Below, piece by piece: positions 9,796 through 20,500 of a stretch of DNA of 64,000 nt (the stretch's first letter is position 1; every line of letters starts with the position of its first letter). Origin of the DNA: Amborella trichopoda. Lineage: Eukaryota; Streptophyta; Magnoliopsida; Amborellales; Amborellaceae. The notes beneath the pieces are model-generated. The model made no database searches. It saw only the letters and a list, made by a program, of their open reading frames with translations, and had not been told where the DNA came from. A program made the position numbers and the translations under genes. Where the stretch lies: positions 1,148,586 through 1,212,585 of the forward strand of contig NW_006499973.1 of assembly GCF_000471905.2 (NCBI RefSeq), read 5' to 3'.

Positions 9796-10983
9796 GTACG
9801 CTGAAAGGCTTCCCAAGTGTTGGTTGCAAAAGGCAAGCAAGTTGTCGTTGCTCCTGTGGGTCGCTGCAAGGCCACCCCCTGTATTCCTGCACCACCTCGG
9901 GTCTCCATGTTTAGAGACTCAATACATCAAGGAGGAGATCCTGGGGCCTCCACCTCTCGCACACATCTTAAGGCTCATGGGTCATCCACACAAGTCACAC
10001 CTCGAGGTAACCCTCATGTTACCTTTAGTGCGCATCCAGGATAAGGCCTCCTTGGGCCGGGACCTGTGCGCATGCATCTGCATCCCACCACTCAGGGCAA
10101 TGCCATTGTTGTGCCTATCAGAGTACATGGAAGACGACCCCCTCGTCTGTCCTCTCACACACTAGCGCACCCTGTAAGGGGCAGGCCCTCACCTGTTCCC
10201 TTGAAAACACGAGCTCATGGTTCTTAGCCTTTTATGGCCAGACCACCTGTTCGAGCCCGAGTTGACCCTCAAGTCACCCAGGATGCTGCTTTTAGGGGCG
10301 CATACCCGCCACCTTCACAGATCGTTGCTTCTTATCGACTCAGACATAGTCGGGAGTCGATCCCCTCTCCCTCTACCCTTTCTCCCTCCGGCAGACGCCT
10401 CAAGACTTGGTACTCGAAGGTTTTCCCTAAGAGTACAATCCTCAGCTAGCCCCGTCAGATCGGCCATGCCTCTAGAGCCCACAAAGGAGCTTGGGCCAAT
10501 CGCTTGAGGATGGATGAGGTTCGAGAACTTCCAAGGCAGCTGTCCAGGTTAGCCACTATCCATGGTCCACACTCGCTACCCCATCTTACGGACACGGCCC
10601 CTTCCTGCTCTAAAAGGGCGGGTCAACCTCGAATTTAGTCTCAGTTCTGGAGAGAGGTCCATCGTAATCTCAAGCTCAAGCAAGACAAAGGATTGCGAAT
10701 CATAACTAAGTAGCCAACCAAAAAAGTTGGGCTAGCTCCAAGGGCCTCCTTCCTGAGAATCCATTCTACCCTCTTCGAAACACAAAACACAAAGAGGAGG
10801 TGCGAGAGTCCAGTACAGTTGTTAGTGTCATAGGAGATGACCCGACCACCCAGCAGCCACGATCCCAAGACCGTCAAGAACCGACCCTCACACGGTCAGC
10901 ATACAAGACTCGAGTTCAGTCGCAGCATGCTGAAGTCCTCATTTGCGCCTAAGGCTAACCTGTCAGGGCAAACGGTTAGTGTC
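9796..10983 (+). other. Element Y: leader between LTR and gag
   Basis: From ~9825 it is homologous to X 15210-16370 (GGCAAGCAAGTT and CACCTCGGGTCTCC-type blocks). The ~400 bp that in X follow the LTR, including the primer binding site, are absent here, so Y has lost its PBS. Open frames (e.g. 9716-10165) are not conserved with X and look fortuitous. ACCA at the LTR end is followed by GTACGC. Confidence 0.65.
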
Positions 10984-11943
10984 ATGGCCGCGACCAAGCT
11001 TAGTGACAACCAGGAAGAGTGTATGAACAAGTTCGAAGACATAGTAAGCGAGATGATGGAGAAGATTGACTGCATGAAAGCCACATGACACTCGACTAAC
11101 CATGAGGCCAACTCCCATCACTCGGAAGATACAGCTCCAAGCCAGCCTCTTCCTCCTGCTTCACAAGACAATTCTATCCCTCACCCAGTCTCACAGGTAG
11201 ACATTGATGCTATGGTTACCCACAGCCTGAGGAAAAGACAAATCCCGAGTATACTGCAGACGATGCTTTATCAAAAGTTGTACCCCTCGTACATTGACTA
11301 GGTTTCGTTTCCCTCAGATTACAAAAAAGGTAAGCTGCCCCTGTTCGATGGTACAACATCCCCACATCAACACATCGCCCATTTCCAAGTGGCATGTTGA
11401 GTGACAGTAGCTGATGGGAGACTCCTCCTCCATCAGTTTGTTGAGACCCTTGATGTCCCGGCTTTTCAATGGTATGCTCGGCTTCCCCCAAATTCAGTGC
11501 ACACTTGGGAGGAAATGGAGAAACTGTTCCACCAATGCTTCTATGATGTCGAGAGAGAAGTCCAAAGCATCGAGATTCTCACCTTGAATCAAGAACTAAG
11601 TGAACCTGTGGATCAATTTATAGAAAGATGGAGGGATTTGGCTGCTCACCATCCTAATCCCATGCCTAGCAATGAAGCAGTTCAAACCTGAGTGCGAAAC
11701 ATGCATCCTGAGATTGCTCTGTATGTTGAGGCCTCCAATCCGACCTCCATGTCAGAGCTGATCTCTAAGTCAATTCGCATAGAGAGCTTGCCATGCCACC
11801 ATGGCACGTTACATCAACAACCCTCTAGCTCGGCAAACAGCCGGGGCAATGGTAGTTCTCGGGCCAACACTCTGGGCAACCAACCAAAAGAGGTAATCAG
11901 TGCGACTGTCACCCTAAATGATCCAAAGAAGGCTACTTCTCAA
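10984..11943 (+). pseudogene. Element Y: Gag, first part (interrupted by X)
   Basis: Gag is read from the ATG at 10984 (MAATKLSDNQEECMNKFEDI) through SQVDIDAMVTHSLRKRQIPS, KLPLFDGTTSPHQH, FVETLDVPAFQWYARLPPNS, SVHTWEEMEKLFHQCFY and SEPVDQFIERWRDLA to NEAVQT. Then comes a stop, and VRNMHPEIALYVEA to ~11943. These are the Retrotrans_gag blocks of Tat elements. In-frame stops (e.g. 11086, 11299, 11398, 11689) show decay, but no large deletion exists in this part and it is fuller than the X copy. The frame is broken exactly at 11943/11944 by the LTR of X and resumes at 26262. Confidence 0.92.
11939..11943 (+). repeat. Target site duplication of X, left copy (CTCAA)
   Basis: CTCAA sits directly before the X 5' LTR; ATCAA follows the X 3' LTR at 26262-26266 (4 of 5 match). 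The host gag aligned to X reads TCTCAAACCTTGGAC, so the sequence either side rejoins correctly over the duplicated bases. Confidence 0.85.
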
Positions 11944-14779
11944 TGTTGGAAGACATTTTTCATCATCATGGGTCCCCGGATAATAAAACCTAGCAAACTG
12001 TGGAAATTTCTACAGTCTCAGAATAGCCTCAGAACTGGCCAAGATCTTCATGGGAACTCTTAAAAGTCTCCTGTTAAGTTTCGTTGTTTTTTGACATATC
12101 TAAGCCAATGCAAACCGAGAAATAGTTTTCGATAGAATCAACCTCTAGCACCCTGAAACGGACCTTATAACTAGAGCTATATTTTTGGTGTCTCAATTTG
12201 CTGTGGAGCCATCGCCATTGGAGTGTCCGCTCAAGAAGAAGTTATAGGTGAAAGAGCAAAGCAGGAGGAGTCGTGCGTTACTCCTGTGCGGTCACCCTGC
12301 AACTGAACTCCACTGATGGGGAAGTCACGAATAGTGACTTTCGACGCTCATATATCACCTGTCTTGAGTTAGATCGTGCTCAAATTTTGTGAGCATTTTC
12401 GTCTCATCATGAAAAGTGTTGTGATATGTTGCACGCCCCATGTCGACACCCGAGCGCGAAGAAAAGCTAGAGAGAAGTTGTTGATCTGTGAAAAAAGTGC
12501 AGGAAAATTAGCAGTATCATGCCTCGCTCAAGCGACCAAATCATGATGCTCAGGAAACCGATCGACGCGAAACTGGTTCCATCGTGTGAGTAAGGTCCAG
12601 GGTTATCACTAGTCCAAACCTCATACATGTTGAATGGTCGGATTCCACATATGAAGTCGGTGAAATGACTGTAAATCCCGTTCAAAACTCCAAAGTTGCA
12701 AAATCTTCGTTCGGGCACAGAATCGAGCAGTGTTTATTGTCTCCCGATCATGACGACATGCTCAGTGTGATCCAGTGAAGAAATCACAGAAAGATATCGA
12801 GGAACGAGAATACTATTGATCCGAAATTTGCAAGTTTTATCTAAATTTCAAGACTCGTGATTGTGCCTTAAAAACATGATCCATTGTTTGAAGTTGGTAT
12901 CAAATCGATTGCCATGACGAGCCATACAAGAAAAAATTCATCTTTGATCAAACGGGCATCAAAGCAACCTTGGATCATCCATGAAAAGTCACGCAAGTTT
13001 TAGAGCAGCACAAGAACTGTTTTGAAATTCCACAAATTATTAGGAGGGGGGCAAATCTATCATTTTGCACTCTAATTTCTAATTTCTTTTAATTCTGTTA
13101 AATCTTAATTTTCAGCAATTAGGTTTAATTTTTGTCAATCTACCCCTGTTTGGGCACACTTCTATATATACCCTATACTATCATTGTACTAAGGACCCCA
13201 AATCTTTCACAAGAGAGTTTTGTTTATAAAATTTTTTTTTCTTCTCATTATTGGGTCACGTTGAGAGAGAGAAAGAGAGGAAGGAGAGAGAAACTTTTGA
13301 TCAGTACTCCTAGGTTCGAGGTAAATCTTTCTCTCTTTTTTTCTTTTCTTTTCTTTTCTTTTCTTTTCTTTCCTTCTTCCCTCTCTTCCTCTTTTTCCCC
13401 TTCCTCTTCTTCGTCTGTGTCCCTCTCTGAGGCCATGTACGGCAGTGGCAGTGTCGTGCATGCCTCTGTTGTGGTCTCACAGGTCGTGCATGGCGATGGC
13501 AGCGCCATGGGCGAGCATCTTTCTCCTTCTCTTATTCATTTATATCTCTCGACAAGATCTGTAGATGGCGCTACTCATCGCTCTCCACAAATTTATTCTC
13601 GACATTTCAGTGAAGGGGTTACACGGCATACTTTATTGTCTCCTACGGGGATCTTTCCCCTGTCGCGCACCTATCACAGACGGCAATGCCTATCACCGCC
13701 TACCTATCGTTGTCCGTGAGCTTCGTTCACGCACTCAGTGCCCATCACCGTCTGTGAGCTTCTTCGCGCGTTTAGTTCTCATGCCGTCCCTCTTACATTC
13801 CATGCCAATCCCCTTGTGCCTCTTGAAAGAACTATCATTGTGCGGTTTACAAATGGCTATTGACGCGTGCTTCACAAGAGGCTATCGCCGCCAGCGCAAG
13901 GGTGTGCTGCCTTCTCTTGTTGCCAACGGTGATGCTTAGCGCCGCCTGTAGTTCACTGCTCGCCCTCTGGCCATGAGCAGTAGTGTCTACGGCCGTCTAA
14001 AGGCTGTGACATTGCTACTCCATGGTAGTGGGTGATGACGCTTAGTGTCGTCGAGACCCATTTATTCACCGTCTCACCCCTTCTCTTCATTCTCTCCTCT
14101 TCTCACTTGACTGAGGGTTGACTAAATCTAGCATCATATTAACGGTCTGGTTGTCGAGAAGTATTGCCGTCATTCTGGTCCTGAGTACCATTCCCGTCTT
14201 GCTGCCAATCAGATTAAGATAGTCGCATCGGCCTCGGTTTCACATAGTATTGCTGTCATGCTGGTCCTGAGTACTATGCCCGTCTTGCTACCACTCTGAG
14301 TCAGTCGTTGTCCGACTATCGTTCTAGACTCATCCCTTTGTAAGGTTCTCTTCCCTTTTCGATCTTTGTTCGAACCTCCCACTTCATTACCCCGACTTCT
14401 CACATTTTTAGCCACATAAATGTGCGTTGCTCTAAGACAAGGGTGGGTCCTTCGGCCCCTTGCCTTGTAAATTAACCAAAGTAGTGTTGTGTAGAAAACA
14501 AGGAGATTGCAAGTCAAGAGAGGAGATTCTGAACCAGCTGGGGGGCTTTCCGACGTGATCTAAGAGGGTGCCCACACGAGCAGCCCAAGTAAGTCACGGA
14601 CCTAGGTGAGGTTCGTCCCCACCTCGCATCCAAAATTCCTCTCTCACTAGTTGGATAGTTGTACTTGTTCTTGAACAAGGTTCCCGAGAGAATGATCTCA
14701 GGTCTCGGGTCTTTCGAACCTGAGACACGTGTAACCAGATCATCTAGATTCGGGGAGACGAGATCGAGGCACCTAACCA
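11944..14779 (+). repeat. Element X: 5' LTR (~2.84 kb)
   Basis: It begins TGTTGGAAGACATTTTTCAT and ends GAGGCACCTAACCA, three bases before the primer site. It aligns along its length with 23519-26261. TATA at 13163-13170; a pyrimidine tract with TTTTC repeats at 13335-13420; GAGAGAGAAAGAGAGGAAGG at 13264-13283. Several open frames inside (e.g. 13132-13719) are not shared in register with the other LTR and are not genes. Confidence 0.9.
13163..13170 (+). promoter_or_regulatory. TATA box of X 5' LTR
   Basis: TATATATA follows TTTGGGCACACTTC. The sister LTR has TATATGTA at the same place (24673-24680) and the inverted LTRs have TATATAAA (41573-41580, minus) and TATAAATA (27616-27623, minus), so the position is conserved. 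It would drive element transcription. Confidence 0.7.
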
Positions 14780-14782
14780 GCT

Positions 14783-14794
14783 TGGTGACTCCAC
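14783..14794 (+). other. Primer binding site of X (tRNA-Arg type)
   Basis: TGGTGACTCCAC starts three bases after the LTR end. It matches TGG plus the complement of the 3' end of plant tRNA-Arg (…GTGGAGTCG-CCA) at all but one position (T for C, consistent with deamination). Tat/Ogre elements are known to use tRNA-Arg. It sets the direction of the element and the LTR boundary. No other copy in the window keeps a recognisable PBS. Confidence 0.8.
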
Positions 14795-16375
14795 TGAGGA
14801 CTTATTACCCCTTCATCGGTTTGCTTTTATTTGATCAGTATCATCTTTTACTTTCTCCATTACATTCTATGGCATCTGAGTTATTCAACCCGTTCATCCG
14901 AGTCGGAGATTTCTTCATTCTTACACTCGTGACTGGCCTAGGAAAAAGAGTTTCTCAAGCCTCCTTCCCTATGTTCCTGCTGATTCATAACTCACAGACC
15001 GGCTCCCAAGTTCTTTCCTGGGTCAGTGTGATAGGGGACCTAAAGTCCTTGACTCCCCGCTTCCTTGCCCTGGTGGACCCTCCACCAAAGCCCCTCGCTT
15101 TGGTAGCACATTTATTACCGTGCACAGCACGCACCCTGCCACTGGCAAGTCCCTTGCCGGTCATATTATTGGGGTACACTGGAAGGCTGCCTTGACCACT
15201 TTCATGAAAGGCAAGCAAGTTTCCCTCGCTCTTGAGGTTCGCCGAAAGGCAACCTAGAGGCTTGATGCACCGAGGTGGACACCCTACGACCTCTACCTCT
15301 CGTAAACACTTCAAGGCTCGTGGTCCAACCACTCGAGCCACACCTCGGAGAAACTTTCATGCCGCCTTAAGCTTGCGTTCAGGGCTAGGCCTTCTCAGGC
15401 CAAACCCTGCATGTGTCATGCATCTGCATCTCACAGCTCGAGGCAGCGCCACTTCTGTGCCACCTCAAGCACACAAGGGTCGACTGCTCTGTCCTCCCTC
15501 TCAGCACATACAGCTTCATCCTGTGAGAGAGAGGCTCATGCCCGATCCCTCACAGACACAAGCTCATGGGTCTCGACCTCCTTAGGTAGAACCAATTGAT
15601 CGAGCTCGGATTAACCCCCAAGTCACCTGGACGGCTAACTCTAAAGGTTTGCATGAACTAGCCTTGCAGGTTCCTCCTCGATCCCGACTCAAGCGGAGTC
15701 ACGATCTGGCTCCTTATTCTGCTCTCCCCTCACTAAGCAAACACCTCAAGACTTGGTACTTAAAGGTTTTTCCTAAGAGTACCATCTTGAGTTAGCCGCC
15801 TTAGGTCAAGCATGCACCTAGGCCTTACAAGGGAATTCGGGGCAACGGCCTAATGTCAGACAGAGGCCTCCATCCTCCAAGGCAAGAACCCAGGTTGCCC
15901 CTTGTCCTTGGGACCCACTCTTTGCTCCAGTTGATAGACATAGCCCTCACATGCTCAACAAAAGTGGGGCAGTCTAAATTTTAGGCCCAGTTCTGGGGTA
16001 TGGCCCACAGTAGCCTCAGGATTAAGTAGAAGAGAGGCCTGCATATCCTGACCAGAAAAGCCTAAGGCAGTCGAGGTTACCCCTCTTGGTGACCTTTTGC
16101 CTCTTAAATCTTGGTGACCTCCTACCCCATAACCCCTTTTTCCCTTTTCAAACTCCAGAACCTGAGCAGATCCAAGAATATTGCTCAATGATCACAGCCC
16201 AAACGCCACGGTCCCAAGACCGTCAAGAACCGATCCTCACGCGATCAACCTACAACGCTCAAGTCTAGTCGGAGCAAGATGAGCCCACCAGACTGAATTG
16301 CCTCGTACAACTCGCCATCCTCAGCAGCCCACTTCCCTACCTAGCTTTAACCTTCTAGAAGAAACTGTTAACGTC
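14795..16375 (+). other. Element X: long leader before gag
   Basis: About 1.6 kb of leader; the part from ~15200 is shared with Y 9825-10983. Open frames (14659-15195, 15232-15585) are rich in Thr, Pro, His and Ser and are not conserved in frame between copies. Long leaders are usual in Tat/Ogre elements, some of which carry an extra ORF here; I cannot show one. Confidence 0.6.
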
Positions 16376-17406
16376 ATGGGGATCGATGAGCCGGACGGCA
16401 CCTAAGACGAGCAGATGAACAGGTTCAAGGAAATGATGCAGTCCTTCCTCGAAAAGATGGAATGCCTAGAGACCTCTAGGTCCTCTCCTTCTCACCACGA
16501 GACCAATTCCCCATATGGTGAGGACATAGTTTCAAGGCAAACTCCCCCACCAGTCTCCCAAGAAAGCTCTGTCTCCCGAGAGGCTTCCCAAACCGACATA
16601 GATGCCATGGTGTCCCACAGAATCAAGAACAAGATCCCAAGCATGCAAGAGGCACCATTCTACCATAAGCCATACCCTTCGTACGTCGACCAAGTGTCGT
16701 TTCCACTGACTTATCAGAAAGGAAAGCACCCCCAGTTCAACGGCACTACGTCCCCCCACCAGCATACTACTCACTTCCAAGCGGCTTGTCAAGAGATGGA
16801 AACTGACGGGCGACTTCTCCTCCGTCAGTTCGTTGAGACTCTCCAAGGGCCAGCCTTCCAGTGGTATGCCCGACTGCCTCCAAACTCGGTGCACACATGG
16901 CACAGTTGTTTTATCAATGCTTCTATGAAGTCTAGAGGAACGTGGAAGCAATCGAGCCCCTCACTTTGACTCAAAACCCTGAAGAGCCAGTTGACAAGTT
17001 CATCACCCGATGGAGAGAGTTGACAACCTTTCATGCCACTCCCATGACTGAGAAAGAAGCAGTTCAAATCTATATACAGAACATGCTACCCGAGATCGCC
17101 TTGCATGTCAAGGCCTCCAATCTGCCCTCCATGTCAGAGCTCATATCTAAAGGAGTTAGTATAGAAGGTTTGTCCAAGCACCATGGTCGATCTCGTCAGC
17201 AACCCTCTGGTTCGTACCCCCACTCCAATAATCAGGGCAACCAACAAAGCGCAGCGACAAGTGCGGCTGTCACCATGGCTGACACTAAGAACACAGCCTC
17301 TCAAACCTTGGACCTCTCCAAGGTACAAACGTCTCAAGCCAGGGGCAAGCAGCAGTCCTATAATAGCATCCTTCCTCCTAACATTATTAATCGAAGTGAT
17401 TACTAG
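16376..17406 (+). pseudogene. Element X: Gag, with deletion
   Basis: Same protein as at 10984. The ATG at 16376 is followed by an in-frame TAA at 16403; the frame then runs from MNRFKEMMQSFLEKMECLET (16415) through TDIDAMVSHRIKNKIPSMQE, KHPQFNGTTSPHQHTTHFQA and FQWYARLPPNSVHTW. There ~21 bp (EEMEKLF in Y) is missing and the frame shifts. It resumes as VEAIEPLTLTQNPEEPVDKF, FITRWRELTTFHATPMTEKE and MLPEIALHVKASNLPSMSEL to a stop at 17404. This is the capsid part of Gag. The C-terminal third is Ser/Gln/Asn rich. Confidence 0.92.
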
Positions 17407-17539
17407 ACCCAGCACCAAACAAGGTGTACCCTTTTGACAAGGAGTGGGTTCCTGCAATACTTAGATTGCTACTAGAGCACAACATGGTCGAGATGCTGAA
17501 GGTCAGAACTGAAGAACAAGTTGGATAGGAGACACACGA

Positions 17540-18245
17540 GAAGTACTGAGCCTGTCACAAGAAAGTAGGCCACCCCACTCAGAACTGTTACAAGCTCAAA
17601 GACATTATCAAAGGCCTTATTAACAAGGGTCAAATAAAGCTCAAAGGGTTAAAGAAATGTTCAGGGCAACTGAGGCTTCTCACATAGTGGCAATCCAAGA
17701 GGGTGACGAGACACCGCTATCCTCCGAGCACTATTCTCCATGATGCTCGAAGAAGGACTCATCATGCCCAAGCCGTCAAGGCAGCCTAAGTTCATGCCTT
17801 TGGGAACTGAGAACTTCTGGTGCGTGTATCACCAGGTACGAGGCCATGACTTGAGCGAATGCACAGGCTTCCGCGAGCTCTTGGCAAAAAAGATGCATCA
17901 ATCCCAAAGGGTGACCTAGAACAACACCCTCAAGTCCCTCTTCCACTAGTGCAAGAAGAACTCTCGATGCTAGCCCCGAGAAGCGTTAGTCAGGACCCAC
18001 TACAGGCCCTCTTTGAGGAGATGCTCCAACAGGGTCTTGTCACTCCCAAGTCTGCGAGGAAGCCTAAACGCCTCGCCTAGGGTACAAGAAAACTCGGGTA
18101 CCCATATAACCAAGTATGTGGCCACGAGTTGAAAGAATGCTCTGGGTTTGAACCTATAGTAGCTGAGAAAGTCAAGGAAGGTCACATCGTCTGCACTGTC
18201 CTCCCAGAACGCTTCCAATCCATCACTCCTATTCAAGAGGAAGCC
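17540..18245 (+). pseudogene. Element X: three Cys/His modules after gag
   Basis: Three related modules follow each other in shifting frames: ACHKKVGHPTQNCYKLKDII (~17550-17610), CVYHQVRGHDLSECTGFREL (~17821-17880) and YPYNQVCGHELKECSGFEPI (~18100-18160). The pattern is C-x2-H-x3-GH-x4-C, i.e. a zinc-knuckle-like RNA-binding unit followed by a helix. In Y the first and third recur (26527-26640, 26828-26910). The third X unit has lost its first Cys (Tyr) and its His (Asn). Stops at 17548, 17740 and 18078 prevent a full product. Confidence 0.7.
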
Positions 18246-18599
18246 CCACTATAGGTCCCTCATGAGCATATATCAGATGCTTTAGAGCTCTCGCCCTCTC
18301 AGCTCTGGGAAGTCTACCATGGACGAAGTAAGGTCAAGTCCTTGAAGCATGAGGCAGTCCATCAAGCTAGGGCTACTCACCACTCCTATAAGGCAGTCCG
18401 AACCCCTCCTCAGGGATCCAAAAGGATACGAGAGCCCAGGTCAGCTTACCAAAGGAATCCTTTTCCTCATCCACCGGTCGAGGAAGAATTTCTCAGGTTC
18501 CTTCCTCCACCTATAGGACTTCATCTCAAGCGCAACTCGCCTTATCCCTTCGTCCAATCAAACAGACGTCCCTGAGTCATCAATAGCTCGGGAGTCATT
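18246..18599 (+). pseudogene. Element X: proline-rich gag-protease linker
   Basis: The frame LWEVYHGRSKVKSLKHEAVH ... PPVEEEFLRFLPPPIG (~18307-18515) is shared with Y (WRVYHGRSRLKSSKREL and PPVEQEFLKPLPS at ~27020-27230). It is therefore a conserved linker, not a random ORF. No enzyme motif is seen. Confidence 0.65.
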
Positions 18600-18761
18600 C
18601 AATATGGCTGACGATGCTAAAAGCACCCCACAATGGTCAAAGCCGAAGCAAGACCTAAAATATCCCCTGCACATGTCCAATATGGGTGATGACGCTAAAA
18701 TCACCCCACAACGGTCAAAGCCTGGGCAAGACCTAAAATACCCCCTGCACACATTCAATTC
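18600..18761 (+). repeat. Two 81-bp in-frame repeats in X linker
   Basis: Two tandem copies, 18600-18680 and 18681-18761, each encode a 27-residue unit: MADDAKSTPQWSKPKQDLKY in the first and MGDDAKITPQRSKPGQDLKY in the second, each followed by PLH. The repeat is a multiple of three and stays in frame. A partial third unit (FNSGVNIKSSP) follows. Confidence 0.75.
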
Positions 18762-18792
18762 TGGCGTCAACATAAAAAGCTCCCCGGACATT

Positions 18793-18834
18793 CTAACTCT
18801 TCATCTCCTCCTGCCTCTTCTATTTCTTTCATAG
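18793..18834 (+). promoter_or_regulatory. Candidate 3' splice site in X
   Basis: CTAAC (18793-18797) fits a plant branch point. It is followed by ~30 nt of almost pure pyrimidine and then TTTCATAG at 18827-18834. In element Z the LTR end is joined directly to the base equivalent to 18835. Ogre elements are known to splice an intron in gag-pol. No donor is demonstrated, so this is inference. Confidence 0.45.
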
Positions 18835-19544
18835 GTGCAGCTCAGTGGTGCTCAGACTTTGATGCTTTAAAAAGAGAGCTAGGAGGCACCAACCTCAGCA
18901 GGTCGGAAGCGCCTAAGAAACATGTTGGCCCAAGCGGTTGGATTCTCAACTGTTGTTGATGCTCTCACAATCCAAGCCAGGACCGAGCCATCTTCAAGCT
19001 CGTATTTCAAAGAGACCTCCCATATGGTGCAGATCTTGAAAGTACCATCCAGCACGAGAAAAGTGATATTAAAATCAGGGAAGAAGTTACAACCCATGTC
19101 TCAAAAGCTCATGGTCCTCAAATTTCTTGATCCTTCACACTTCTCTAAGCCCCAACCTCAAACCTCAACATCCCTAATACAAATACCTATTACCTCCTCA
19201 CCAACCCAGACTGCATCGGCTGAACAACAAAGTCAGCCAGGGTCACAAACCAAAACTCAACCAAAGTCTATTCCTAAACCTAACCTACCACCTACACCAG
19301 TGATTGGATCAGGAACACAGAAGACTAATGAAGATAAAGTGAAATATGACATAATTGGGCACTTGAGAAAGCTTCAAGCCCTTCTAAGTATCCATGATGT
19401 CCTTCTGCTATCTAGAGACTATCGTATGGAACTCGTGCAAGCTCTTTTTAATCCAAAGGTGTAAGAGACTGAAGTAGAGCCTACTGAGGTTGACCCAGCC
19501 ATCCTGAGTGGGTGTTTGGCTCCTTTTCTTAAGACGATCTTCAG
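18835..19544 (+). pseudogene. Element X: region before protease
   Basis: It starts AAQWCSDFDALKRELGGTNL, aligned with Z (SAARRCPYFDFLDRELGTTS at ~39730-39790, minus). The ORF 18922-19464 has a Pro/Thr/Gln-rich stretch (residues ~75-130) and a helical end (HLRKLQALLSIHDVLLLSRD) that in Tat elements precedes the protease. A stop at 19462 separates it from the protease frame. Confidence 0.7.
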
Positions 19545-19883
19545 TTGGGAGGCAAATTTCACATTCGTCCCCTCTTCATGAATGGTGAACTACATGCCTT
19601 TCCTATCAACCAGATCATGCTGGATGGAGGGTCAGCAGTTATAAGAAGGATCCTCACCCGATTGAGATTAGGATCCGACTACATCACTCTTACCCACATC
19701 ACCGTGCAAGGGTTCAACCAATTGGGAGAAAAGCCAGCTGGGACAGTTCATCTTTGCCTCAAGATCGATGACCTCAATTATTACACTCAGTTTCATGTAA
19801 TCAACATCGACACGTATTACAACGTCCTCCTCAACCACCCTTGGCTTCACGATCAGGGGGTGGTTCCTTCCACGCTCCACTAA
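19545..19883 (+). pseudogene. Element X: aspartic protease
   Basis: Retropepsin-like protease that matures Gag-Pol. LDGGSAV at 19620-19640 carries the active-site Asp in the D-G-G-S form usual for Tat and Athila. ITVQGFNQLGEKPAGTVHLC is the flap region; HVINIDTYYNVLLNHPWLHD the C-terminal block. The ORF ends at TAA in CACTAATGC where relatives have CAA (Gln), a single C-to-T change. Homology continues afterwards (QCFKYN, a stop, then VGKRPF). This is the best-preserved enzyme of X. Confidence 0.9.
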
Positions 19884-20310
19884 TGCTTCAAGTACAACTG
19901 AGATGGGAGACAACACACAGTCTATGTTGGTAAGAGACCATTCCTGTAGCCGAGACTCACTATGCCGATGCTAAGTACTATTTCACAAACCTTCCAGCAC
20001 CAAAAAAGTCAAAGGACGATGATTGGAAGCCTGTGAGGGGAACAAGACCCTCATCTCATGATGATGTTGAAGATCTAGGGCGAATGATCATGGACATGTT
20101 TTAAGAGGACGATTGACAAGGCAAGATCCTCCCCTTGACTCCTATCTACCAAGGTATACCTTGCCACCTCTCCAAGTTCATGGTGACGCCACCTGGAGAT
20201 GAAGCTTCCCCCTCTACTTCAAATTCCCCAAAACAAAATGGCAAGATAGAAGAAACTCCTGACACTGAGGAAGCCTTAGAGGTAGACCTTCCAGCAACGA
20301 GTGTCATCTA
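19884..20310 (+). pseudogene. Element X: post-protease stretch, then loss of pol
   Basis: After the protease come the pre-RT block (VYVGKRPF, stops) and an acidic ORF at 20135-20353 (TPIYQGIPCHLSKFMVTPPG, EETPDTEEALEVD). RT should follow within ~300 bp, as in Z, but the sequence passes into repeats near 20310. RT, both RNase H domains, integrase and the post-pol spacer are missing, a loss of about 4-5 kb. Confidence 0.75.
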
Positions 20311-20500
20311 TACGTCGGAGTCAGAACTATTGTCGTCTCACTGCCGAAGTTAGAACTATTGTCGTCTCATGGCCGAAGTCAAGACTATCGCAGCCTCACG
20401 GCCAAAGATGGGCTATCACCGTCTCGCAACTAATGAGGCTATCATCGTCTCACGTTTATAGGGCCATCACCGCTTCGCAGAAATGCCTGTGCTCCAGCTG
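20311..20500 (+). repeat. GTCGTCTCA short tandem repeats in X
   Basis: Irregular ~30-bp units carry GAACTATTGTCGTCTCA and GGCTATCACCGTCTCGCA (20325-20480). Related wording (TATCACCGTCTC, TCGTCTCACGTT) persists to ~20490. This lies at the deletion junction that removed pol. Confidence 0.55.

Noticed and set aside
13132..13719. 195-codon frame in the X 5' LTR, and its relative at 24659-25090
   Set aside because: The frames lie in LTR DNA, cover the TATA and pyrimidine tract, and are not conserved in register between the two LTRs. The Ser/Phe and Lys/Arg runs are translations of simple repeats.
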